Source: Pseudomonadota bacterium
GTDB lineage: Bacteria > Pseudomonadota > Alphaproteobacteria > Rhizobiales > Devosiaceae
Direction of reading: 5' to 3'
DNA length: 64,000 bases
Assembly (NCBI GenBank): GCA_023391095.1
Contig: JAEWBN010000018.1
Coordinates: forward strand, 1 to 64,000
Positions 8,733 to 15,629 of the stretch are shown one piece after another (within the stretch, counting starts at the first letter, position 1; every line of letters starts with the position of its first letter). The notes under the pieces are model-generated. The model saw nothing but the letters and a program-made list of their open reading frames with translations, ran no database searches and was not told where the DNA came from. The translations under genes and the position numbers were made by a program.

Positions 8733-10346
8733 TCAGCCCGCCTGGTCGGAATGTCCGACGACGCGCAGCGCCTTGCGGCGGCGCCAGATCACGGTGTTCC
8801 GGCCGGCCGCCTTGGCGGCGTAGAGCCGGGCATCGGCCTCGCCCATCATCTCGCGTCCGCGCAATTCGCCTGTGTCGACAACGCCGATGCTGGCGGTGAC
8901 GACGTGCCCCAGGAGCAGGTCGGACCAGGACGCGGAGGCTATGGCGATGCGGATAGCCTCGAGAATTTGGGCGGCTTCACCGGCAGGCCGGTTTTCAAGG
9001 ATCAGCGCAAATTCCTCGCCGCCCATCCGGAAGGCGTGCGCGACGCCTTCATGGGCCAAAAGGATGGCTCCCACACGCACCAGCACGGCATCACCGGTCA
9101 TATGCGAAAAGCGGTCGTTGATGACTTTGAAATGATCCAGATGGAGGAAGGCCAGCGAGAAACTCCGGCCCTCAAGCGCCTTGAAGGAAATTTCGAAGGC
9201 ACGGCGGTTGGCCAGACCCGTCAGCGGGTCCTGCATGGCCTCGGCTTCGAGCCGGCGGGCGGTTTCGCGCAGCTTTTCGTTCTGCAGCTTCATTTCCGCA
9301 AACTGGGCGCGCCGACGGGTTAGCTGGCCCATCAGGCCCACAAAGGCCTCGTGGTAGGCACGGAAGTGTTCGAGGGCGGCGCGGTGATCGCCCATGGCCG
9401 CCTCGACCTCCGAGAGCCGGCGCAGGCCCGCCGCGCGATGCTCGATCTGGCTGCCGGTTGCAAGGCTCACTGCGCGACGGCAGACTGCCAGCGCCTCTTC
9501 GAGCCGGCCTTCGGCCGTCAGAACTTCGCCCCGCGTGCACAGGTAATGAATCTCTTCGCGCGGGCCGGTCTGGCCGCCCAGCGCCTCCCAGCGGTCAAGA
9601 TTGCCATGCGCCAACGCCAACTTGCCGAGAAGTTTATAAGCCTCAGCGCCATTGCACAGCGCCGTCCGCAGGTTCCACAGGTCTCCATAACTCTGCGCTG
9701 CATCGACGGCTCGGTCGCTCAGCATGGCCGCGCGTTCACGCAGGCGCGTCGCCTCGGCCGGGTCGCCATTGGCCAGCGCCAGCTCGGCCTGGGACATGAG
9801 CGAATAGCCCATGTTGATGAAGCAAAGCGCCATGGTGCAGATGTCGCCCGCCGTCTCGCCCAGGGTCAGCGAGTGCTCCAGCGCGGGAAAGGCCAGCTGG
9901 TCTTCCCGGCAGATCATCAGCGCCATGCCCTTGCAGCACATGGTGAAGGCATGGAGCGCCATGTCGTCGGTGCGCTCGGCAGCTTCCACAGCCGCCAGCG
10001 CTTCGTCGAAGGCCAGATCGCTCAAACCGATTTCAAGCAGGAGCCAGGAATAAACGGCCCGGGACAGCGCCTGCCCCCAGTCGTAACCCAGCTCTTCGTA
10101 GAGAAGGCAGGCCTCGCCGATGGCGCTGATGCCCTCGTCGGGATAGCCCAGTTGCAGGCAGAACCAGGCATTGCAGGTGAGTGCGAAGGCGATGGCCGGG
10201 CGGTCCGCCTGCTTGCGCGCCTCGACGAGAAGGGCCTGCGCCGTCGCGAGCCCCTGCGTGGACTGCCCTGTCCGGCCCATCTCCCAACAGGCATCCAGAC
10301 GGGAAATAAGATCAGCAGCCGGCTGCGCCACGGCATTCTCCTTCAC
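8733..10346 (-). CDS. Diguanylate cyclase with N-terminal TPR-like sensory region
   Basis: A 537-residue soluble protein. Residues 12-345 are alpha-helical with repeated TPR-like pairs (for example AIAFALTCNAWFCLQLG, GDICTMALCFINMG, HRAALEHFRAYHEAF). A short coiled coil (350-370) leads to the GGDEF domain with DPLTGLANRRAF (373-384), LDHFKVINDRFSH and the active-site motif GGEEF at 442-446. GGEEF is a catalytically competent variant, so it should make cyclic di-GMP from two GTP. The RxxD inhibitory site normally five residues before the motif is absent (AHAFRMGGEEF), so product inhibition is not expected. It stands alone; the signal sensed by the helical repeats is unknown. It belongs to the tetratricopeptide-GGDEF type common in proteobacteria. 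Confidence 0.9.
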   Translation of the reverse strand: MKENAVAQPAADLISRLDACWEMGRTGQSTQGLATAQALLVEARKQADRPAIAFALTCNAWFCLQLGYPDEGISAIGEACLLYEELGYDWGQALSRAVYSWLLLEIGLSDLAFDEALAAVEAAERTDDMALHAFTMCCKGMALMICREDQLAFPALEHSLTLGETAGDICTMALCFINMGYSLMSQAELALANGDPAEATRLRERAAMLSDRAVDAAQSYGDLWNLRTALCNGAEAYKLLGKLALAHGNLDRWEALGGQTGPREEIHYLCTRGEVLTAEGRLEEALAVCRRAVSLATGSQIEHRAAGLRRLSEVEAAMGDHRAALEHFRAYHEAFVGLMGQLTRRRAQFAEMKLQNEKLRETARRLEAEAMQDPLTGLANRRAFEISFKALEGRSFSLAFLHLDHFKVINDRFSHMTGDAVLVRVGAILLAHEGVAHAFRMGGEEFALILENRPAGEAAQILEAIRIAIASASWSDLLLGHVVTASIGVVDTGELRGREMMGEADARLYAAKAAGRNTVIWRRRKALRVVGHSDQAG

Positions 10347-10516
10347 CCGGAGGATGACCGCATCGTGTAAATAAAGATCGAATCCGATTGCTAAAGCCGG
10401 TCGGCTATTCTGGCGCCGACCGCGCGATTACACTTTCACCACTTTCCGCGTCTCACCTTTTTATTCAATGACGACGATAAGATGTGAATGCCACTGGCCG
10501 GAATGCCGCCCGGGCA

Positions 10517-11332
10517 CTAATTGGCCATGGTGGAGCGGTGGGCCCAGCCGGTCATGCGTTTTTCAACCCAGGCCATCAGCGCGTACATCGCGATGCCCTC
10601 GATCGCGAGCATCAGCAGGCCCGCGAAAACCAGCGGCACGTTGAAGTTGGATTGGGCGGACGCCATCATATTGCCGAGGCCGGAATTGGACGCCACCGTT
10701 TCGCTGACCACCGAGCCGACAAAGGCCAAGGTGATGGCAACCTTCAGCGAGCCGAAGAAATAGGGCATGGACCGGGGTATGCCCACCTTGAGCATGATAT
10801 CCAACTTCCTTGCGCCAAGCGCCCGCAGGACGTCCTCGGTTTCCGGCTCAATGGTGGCAAGGCCGGTGGCGACATTGACGACGATGGGGAAGAAGGAAAT
10901 CAGAAACGCCGTCAGCACGGCTGGCACCGTGCCGATGCCGAACCAGATGACGAGAATGGGGACCAGCGCCACCTTGGGAATGGCGTTGAAGCCGACCATG
11001 ATTGGGTAAAGGCCGGCATAGATGGTTTTGGACCAGCCGATGAAGAGCCCGATGCCCAGCCCGGCGACCACGGCGATCAGGAAACCCAGGACCGTCGTAT
11101 AGAGGGTCTGCATCGAGTTTTTCCAGATGGGTGACCAATACTGCACGATGGCTTCGAACACGCGCGACGGCGCGGGCAGGATAGTGTGCGGCAGGCCTGA
11201 GAGGCGAACGCCGATCTCCCAGAGGAGAAAGAGCGCAATTGTATAGAGGACGGGCGCCAGGCGAACCCAGTTCACCTTAAAGGCCGGGCGCGGCGGGGCA
11301 GCAACGGGAGTGGCGGTTTCGAGCGCGGTCAT
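10517..11332 (-). CDS. NitT/TauT-type ABC transporter permease
   Basis: A 271-residue inner-membrane permease of the SsuC/TauC family, with six to seven hydrophobic segments and the cytoplasmic coupling loop EAA-like motif ALGARKLDIMLKVGIPRSMP, which contacts the ATPase. It starts at ATG 11332, whose first bases overlap the ATPase stop (ATGA). It forms the last gene of a binding protein-ATPase-permease operon. Ligands of this family include sulfonates, nitrate, cyanate, and pyrimidine precursors of thiamine; the permease alone does not tell which. Confidence 0.92.
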   Translation of the reverse strand: MTALETATPVAAPPRPAFKVNWVRLAPVLYTIALFLLWEIGVRLSGLPHTILPAPSRVFEAIVQYWSPIWKNSMQTLYTTVLGFLIAVVAGLGIGLFIGWSKTIYAGLYPIMVGFNAIPKVALVPILVIWFGIGTVPAVLTAFLISFFPIVVNVATGLATIEPETEDVLRALGARKLDIMLKVGIPRSMPYFFGSLKVAITLAFVGSVVSETVASNSGLGNMMASAQSNFNVPLVFAGLLMLAIEGIAMYALMAWVEKRMTGWAHRSTMAN

Positions 11333-12120
11333 GCCACAGCCCTCGCAGCTGCGATCTCGCCATGCAGCTTTTGCACCATGTCGTTGAATTCCCGATTGTA
11401 GAGAAGGTCAAGCTCACGCGGGCGGACAAAGGGCACAGTGTGCTCGGAGATGACGCGGCCCGGCCGGGCGCTCATCACCACGACCTTGTCGGCAAGAAAG
11501 ACACTTTCGCGCAGATCGTGGGTGACAAGCACGATGGTGACGTCCTGGCTGGCGTGAAGATCGCGGATGACGCACCACAGCTCTTCGCGGGTAAAGGCGT
11601 CGAGCGCACCGAAGGGCTCGTCGAGCATCAGCAATTCCGGTTCGTGGATCAGCGCGCGGCAGAGATTGGCGCGCTGCTGCATGCCGCCGGACAATTGCCA
11701 CGGAAACTTGTCGCCAAAGCCTTTGAGACCCACCGTTTCGAGCAGTTTTTCCGCCTTGGCGACATATTCCGCCTTGTGGGCGCGCAGGCGATGACGGTGC
11801 CGTTCCACGATTTCGAGCGGCAGGAGGATGTTTTCCAGCGTCGTCCGCCAGGGCAGCATGGTGGGGTTCTGGAAGGCCATCCCGACAATGGAAACCGGCT
11901 TGGTGACGTGGTCATTGGCGACAATGACGGCGCCCGACTGGGGGATATGAAGGCCAGTGGTGAGCTTCATCAGTGTAGACTTGCCGCAGCCGGAGGGCCC
12001 CACCACGGCGACGAACTCGCCGCGGTTGATCCTCAGGTTGAGCCCGCTCACGGCCAGCGTGCCCTCGGCCCCGCCATAGCGCATGTCGACATTTTCAATG
12101 GAAACGAGAGGCCTGGTCAT
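11329..12120 (-). CDS. NitT/TauT-type ABC transporter ATPase
   Basis: A 263-residue nucleotide-binding subunit: Walker A GPSGCGKST, Q loop AFQNPTMLPW, signature LSGGMQQRANL, Walker B LLMLDEPFGALD and H-loop VLVTHDLRE. ATG 12120 (MTRPLVSIENVDM) is preferred to an upstream GTG at 12138, because GCGGAA sits about 6 bases before it. It couples ATP hydrolysis to import by the adjacent permease, with which it overlaps by 4 bp. Two hairpins lie between its start and the binding-protein gene upstream, and may set the ratio of binding protein to membrane complex. Confidence 0.93.
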   Translation of the reverse strand: MTRPLVSIENVDMRYGGAEGTLAVSGLNLRINRGEFVAVVGPSGCGKSTLMKLTTGLHIPQSGAVIVANDHVTKPVSIVGMAFQNPTMLPWRTTLENILLPLEIVERHRHRLRAHKAEYVAKAEKLLETVGLKGFGDKFPWQLSGGMQQRANLCRALIHEPELLMLDEPFGALDAFTREELWCVIRDLHASQDVTIVLVTHDLRESVFLADKVVVMSARPGRVISEHTVPFVRPRELDLLYNREFNDMVQKLHGEIAAARAVA

Positions 12121-12151
12121 GTGCAATTCCGCTGGCACGAGAAAAAGACCC

Positions 12152-12193
12152 GTCCCGGTCCGCTCTCGTTCCCTCGATTGAACGGACCGGGAC
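12152..12193 (-). terminator. Attenuator-like hairpin between binding-protein and ATPase genes
   Basis: A perfect 11-bp inverted repeat, GTCCCGGTCCG (12152-12162) and CGGACCGGGAC (12183-12193). On the minus strand it is followed by GGGTCTTTTTCTC, a U-rich tract, just before the ATPase start. It has the form of an intrinsic terminator inside the operon and would let only part of the transcripts reach the ATPase and permease genes. Confidence 0.6.
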
Positions 12194-12234
12194 AGAACCC
12201 AGGCGCCCTTACCGCCCAGGCCGGGTTTGGTGAC

Positions 12235-12252
12235 GCCGGGCCGAAGCCCGGC
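12235..12252 (-). other. 3'-end hairpin after the binding-protein gene
   Basis: GCCGGGC and GCCCGGC around the tetraloop sequence CGAA (TTCG on the transcribed minus strand) start 6 bp after the stop codon. UUCG loops are very stable. Such hairpins often protect the highly expressed binding-protein segment of ABC operon mRNAs from 3' decay. Confidence 0.5.
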
Positions 12253-12258
12253 GCAAAA

Positions 12259-13281
12259 TCAGGGGAGCTGACGCTCTTCGACGGCAGGAAGATACTGGCT
12301 GTCGAACACGTCGGCGGCAGTGACATTACCGGCCAGGCCCATGGAGATCTTGAGAGTTTCGATGGATGCCGCCAGACGCGCTTCATCAATGCCGCCAAAG
12401 CCGTTCTCGACGACATAGGGCGTTTTGATGTTCATCGCATTGGCCATTTCGAGACGCGCCGTTTCCGTGGCGAGATCGAGGATCTCGTTACGGGCGAGCA
12501 CGGCAGCGGCACCAGCGGCAGGGTCGGCGACCGCGTCAGCAAAGCCCTTGGCAAGAGCGCGGAGGAAGCCCTTCACGGCTTCGGGATTTTCCTCTGCAAA
12601 AGCCTCATTGACCATGATGGCATTGCCATAGAGGTTCAAACCGTGGTCAGCGAACAGGATGGTGGAAATGTCCTCGTCGGGCACGCCATTGGCCTTGAGG
12701 TTGAGGATCACCGAAAAGGCAAAGCCGAAGACGCCGTCCACATCGCCGGAGGCCAGCATCGGTTCGCGGACCGGGAAGCCAATCGATTCCAGCGTGATGC
12801 CCGACGTGTCGATGCCGGCGGCTTCCACAAAGGCGGGCCATTGTGCAAAGGCGCCATCGGGCGGCGGCGCGCCGAGCTTCTTGCCTTCCAGCGACTTCGG
12901 ATCGTCGGTGACGCCCTGCGACTTGCGGCCGATCACCGAGAAGACCGGCTTATCATAGATCATCATGATCGCCTCGACGGGCTGGGCCGGGTCCTCGTCC
13001 AGGAACTTGATCAGCGAATTGATGTCGCCAAAACCCATCTGGTAGGCGCCGGTCGCCACCCGCGGAATGGCCTCAACCGAGCCATTGCCGGTGTCGATCG
13101 TGACGTTCAGCCCTTCTTCCGCGAAGTAGCCGTTGTCCTGGGCGAGGAGAAAGCCGGCCGCGGGACCCTCAAAGCGCCAGTCCAGCGTCAGCTTGATGTC
13201 GGTCTGGGCATAGACCGGAGCGGCAAAAGCCACGCCGGCACTAAGCGCCAGGGCGGAAAGGAAGAGGCGGTGAGATGACAT
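12259..13281 (-). CDS. NMT1/THI5-like ABC substrate-binding protein
   Basis: A 340-residue periplasmic protein with a Sec signal peptide (residues 1-25, cleavage near VYA-Q). The NMT1/SsuA-type fold begins with IKLTLDWRFEGPAAGFLLAQ, NGYFAEEGLNVTI and a glycine-rich ligand loop (TGAYQMGFGD). The LDWxxxGPxxG start is shared with binding proteins for pyrimidines and related heterocycles in Rhizobiales, but aromatic and acidic residues of the ligand pocket cannot be assigned by eye. No thiamine-pyrophosphate riboswitch consensus is seen upstream, so a thiamine-precursor role is not supported. First gene of the operon; it is followed by two hairpins. Confidence 0.9.
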   Translation of the reverse strand: MSSHRLFLSALALSAGVAFAAPVYAQTDIKLTLDWRFEGPAAGFLLAQDNGYFAEEGLNVTIDTGNGSVEAIPRVATGAYQMGFGDINSLIKFLDEDPAQPVEAIMMIYDKPVFSVIGRKSQGVTDDPKSLEGKKLGAPPPDGAFAQWPAFVEAAGIDTSGITLESIGFPVREPMLASGDVDGVFGFAFSVILNLKANGVPDEDISTILFADHGLNLYGNAIMVNEAFAEENPEAVKGFLRALAKGFADAVADPAAGAAAVLARNEILDLATETARLEMANAMNIKTPYVVENGFGGIDEARLAASIETLKISMGLAGNVTAADVFDSQYLPAVEERQLP

Positions 13282-13413
13282 AGACGACGTCCCCAGAGAT
13301 ATGGTCCGGGGAAATCAAGCGCAGCACGAAGCGATGCGCAAGGCAAAACAGCACAAATTCGCGCCAAAAATTTAGTATGCTTCTTTTGTGTGCAGTTTGG
13401 CTAGAAATGGGGC

Positions 13414-13440
13414 GAGCTGCCCATACGGAATGGGCAGCTC
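13414..13440 (-). terminator. Hairpin downstream of the Gly/Asn-repeat protein gene
   Basis: A perfect 11-bp stem, GAGCTGCCCAT and ATGGGCAGCTC, with a 5-base loop, 10 bp after the stop codon. The following minus-strand sequence (GCCCCATTTC) is only weakly U-rich, so it may be a terminator or an mRNA 3' stabiliser. Confidence 0.55.
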
Positions 13441-13450
13441 TCGCAGCAGA

Positions 13451-14326
13451 TCAATAGACAAAGACCGTCAGCTGATTGCCGGTGCGCTGCACCGCAAACA
13501 CACGATCCGGACGAAGGCTTGCACGGCTCAGCGACGTCGCCAGCAGGGGATCGTTTGCAACCGCCGACTGGAGGTTGCTGCCCAAGCCGGTGCTCGCCAG
13601 AGCTGCGGCCAGCCAGGTCTGCTCGCTGGGGCAAATCTGCACGCGCTGGACGGCAACGTTGCTGGCGCGCTGCCAGGACCCGTCGATGCGGGTGCTCCGC
13701 AGCAGGCGGTCCAGCTCGGAAACGGAAACCCCGGCGCAGGTTGCGGCCGAGCCGGAACTGCCGGTGCTGGCTGTCGGAGGCAAGCCATTGTTGCCGCCGC
13801 CATTGTTGCCACCGCCGTTATTACCGCCGCCGTTATTACCGCCGCCGTTGTTACCGCCGCCGCTATTGCCACCGCCGTTATTGCCCCCGCCGTTATTGCC
13901 GCCGCCAACGCCAACCCCGACATCCACAAGGCCGTTGTCCCCGCCGACATTGGCGTCGACCCGGACTGTCTCGTTCAGGACGTCCACATTGGCGTCGACA
14001 AGACCGCGGTTGCCGCCGACGGTGGCATCTACCTTCACATTGTCATCGAGAAGTTTCACATCGGCATCGACGAGACTGCCGCCCCGGCCAGTTCCGACAT
14101 TGACCTTGCCCACGTCACCATTGCCGACATTAACATCGAGCAAATTGTCGCCGCCACCGACGCCAAGGTTGACGAGGCCTTTGTCCCCGGCATCGCCGGA
14201 CCCCAAGGTAATAAGCGTGGAGTCGTCCGATCCGCCGATAATACCAAGCAGACCCTGGGCGCCAGCCGGGACGGCCAGACCTGCCAACAGGGCCGAAGAC
14301 ATCAATGCTAGGGTTAAACTCTTCAT
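13451..14326 (-). CDS. Secreted Gly/Asn-repeat protein
   Basis: A 291-residue protein of unknown family. ATG 14326 is preceded by a strong Shine-Dalgarno (AGGAGGAG, 6-8 bases). Residues 1-23 form a signal peptide (cleavage near AGA-QG). Residues 24-135 are degenerate Val/Asp/Gly/Asn repeats (for example GLVDANVDVLNETVRVDANV) predicted to form regular beta turns. A perfect low-complexity tract of GGGNN units follows (8 copies). The C-terminal 110 residues are a compact domain with two cysteines (ATCAGVS and VQICPSEQ) that could pair. This reads as a surface or matrix-exposed protein with a flexible linker; function unknown. It is monocistronic, with a terminator-like hairpin behind. Confidence 0.82.
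   Translation of the reverse strand: MKSLTLALMSSALLAGLAVPAGAQGLLGIIGGSDDSTLITLGSGDAGDKGLVNLGVGGGDNLLDVNVGNGDVGKVNVGTGRGGSLVDADVKLLDDNVKVDATVGGNRGLVDANVDVLNETVRVDANVGGDNGLVDVGVGVGGGNNGGGNNGGGNSGGGNNGGGNNGGGNNGGGNNGGGNNGLPPTASTGSSGSAATCAGVSVSELDRLLRSTRIDGSWQRASNVAVQRVQICPSEQTWLAAALASTGLGSNLQSAVANDPLLATSLSRASLRPDRVFAVQRTGNQLTVFVY
13785..13908 (-). repeat. Tandem 15-bp repeats encoding GGGNN units
   Basis: About eight head-to-tail 15-bp units (minus strand GGCGGCGGTAATAAC and variants) encode GGGNNGGGNN with one NS variant. Units differ mostly at third codon positions, suggesting selection at the protein level. Copy number is prone to slippage, so the length may vary between strains. Confidence 0.9.
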
Positions 14327-14485
14327 GTTAGTCTCCTCCTGCGACGGCATGTCGCTGGGAGTAAGACGACCCACGGCTTAGGTGGTTTCATCACATAAAT
14401 CGGCGCGGCGCCTAAAGAAAATTTTGCCTTACGAAATTGGGTGGCCTTTTAGATTTCGGCTCTGACGCACGGTCAGCAAAAAGAA

Positions 14486-14511
14486 GGACGCGAAACCGAA
14501 GTTTCGCGTCC
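14486..14511 (-). terminator. Terminator of the hybrid kinase/LuxR regulator operon
   Basis: An 11-bp perfect stem (GGACGCGAAAC and GTTTCGCGTCC) around CGAA. On the minus strand it is trailed by TTCTTTTTGC, a good intrinsic terminator, about 190 bp after the regulator stop. The surrounding 373-bp gap (14327-14699) holds this hairpin and the promoter side of the Gly/Asn-repeat gene. An 84-codon frame in it has no ribosome site or family resemblance, so I see no gene there. Confidence 0.8.
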
Positions 14512-14699
14512 AGCCGGGGAGGCAACAAAGGAGCGTCAGCCTTTGCCGCCGTCCGCCGTTCGGGTGACGGAGGCTCTGTTGGCGTTCCGTCAAAACTGTG
14601 TCCAGGCAGCGCCTGGTTCGCGGATTGAACGATGAACATGCCGCCGGGTTCCCGGCTGATCCGCATGAAAGAAATTTGTGATCGCGGAAGCGGCGCGTC

Positions 14700-15629
14700 T
14701 CAAAGTTCGAACTGAGCCTGCAAGGCTTGGATGGCCTTGATGGCGGCTGACGCCCGGTTCTCGACACCCAACTTGGCATAGACCTGCTCGAGGTGCTTGT
14801 TGACGGTGCGAGGGCTGAGACCCAGGATTTCCCCGATGTCGCGATTGGACTTGCCCCGTGCGATCCAGAGCAGCACCTCGCTTTCCCGCTGGGTGAGCCC
14901 AAAGTGCTGGCGCAGGTTTTCCTCCTGCCCGGCTTCGGCCGCGCCGGACAGGCGGAACAGATATTCATCGCCCCCGACCACGCCCAGAAAGGCCAGTTGC
15001 AAGGCAGGGGCACCGGGCGCGACAACCTCGAAGCCATTGCCGGGCGAGAGATTGTCCCCTTGCCGCGACCGCCAGGCCGCAAAGCTCTCCGACATGCTGG
15101 CCTGCGCATCGGCCTGGAGCCCGGAGCGCTCAAGCAAGCGCGTCGATTGGGGCGTCGACCAGAGGACCGCGCCCTCCCCGCCAAAGGCCACCAAATGACG
15201 GCCGGCAGCATCGAGCGCGATGCGGGCACTTTGCGCACGGCGGGCATTGGCGAGATGGACGCGGATGCGAGCGCGCAACTCGTCCACGTTGATGGGCTTG
15301 CTGAGATAGTCCACGCCGCCGCTTTCGAGCGCATGGACGATGTGTTCGGTTTCGGTAAGGCCGGTCATGAAGATGATGGGCACATGCGCCAGCGGCGCCA
15401 TGGCCTTGAGACGGCGCGAGGTTTCAAAGCCATCAAGACCGGGCATGATGGCGTCCATCAGCACAACATCGGGTGTGATGCGCCCGGCAATGCCCAGAGC
15501 CGCCTCGCCGCTGCGGGCGACAAGCACGGTGACGCCGGAATCTTCGAGGGCGCTGGTGAGAAAGCCCAGCGATTCCGGGGAGTCATCGACAAGGAGGACA
15601 ATGTCCTGGTCTTTTTCAATCCGGCTCAT
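14700..15629 (-). CDS. LuxR/NarL-type response regulator, partner of the adjacent hybrid kinase
   Basis: A 309-residue regulator. An N-terminal receiver has the acidic pair in LLVDDSPES, phospho-acceptor Asp59 in VVLMDAIMP and Lys in YLSKPINVDE. A middle region (about 130-235) resembles a PAS-like or linker domain. The C-terminal LuxR helix-turn-helix is LTQRESEVLLWIARGKSNRD followed by IGEILGLSPRTVNKHLEQV. ATG 15629 overlaps the kinase stop by 14 bp, so the pair is cotranscribed and coupled. By position it should receive phosphate from the kinase and control the divergent urtABCDE genes. A palindrome at 19313-19328 is a candidate site. The regulated genes are inferred. Confidence 0.92.
   Translation of the reverse strand: MSRIEKDQDIVLLVDDSPESLGFLTSALEDSGVTVLVARSGEAALGIAGRITPDVVLMDAIMPGLDGFETSRRLKAMAPLAHVPIIFMTGLTETEHIVHALESGGVDYLSKPINVDELRARIRVHLANARRAQSARIALDAAGRHLVAFGGEGAVLWSTPQSTRLLERSGLQADAQASMSESFAAWRSRQGDNLSPGNGFEVVAPGAPALQLAFLGVVGGDEYLFRLSGAAEAGQEENLRQHFGLTQRESEVLLWIARGKSNRDIGEILGLSPRTVNKHLEQVYAKLGVENRASAAIKAIQALQAQFEL

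Noticed and set aside
13282..13410. Possible TPP riboswitch before the NMT1/THI5-like transporter
   Set aside because: The CUGAGA and other conserved boxes of the thi box are not present, and the region is only about 170 bp with no matching structure.
13785..13908. CRISPR-like tandem repeats
   Set aside because: Units are contiguous 15-bp coding repeats without spacers, in frame within a secreted protein.
14412..14666. An 84-codon minus-strand frame between the Gly/Asn-repeat gene and the LuxR regulator
   Set aside because: It spans the terminator hairpin at 14486-14511, has no ribosome site and no recognisable feature.
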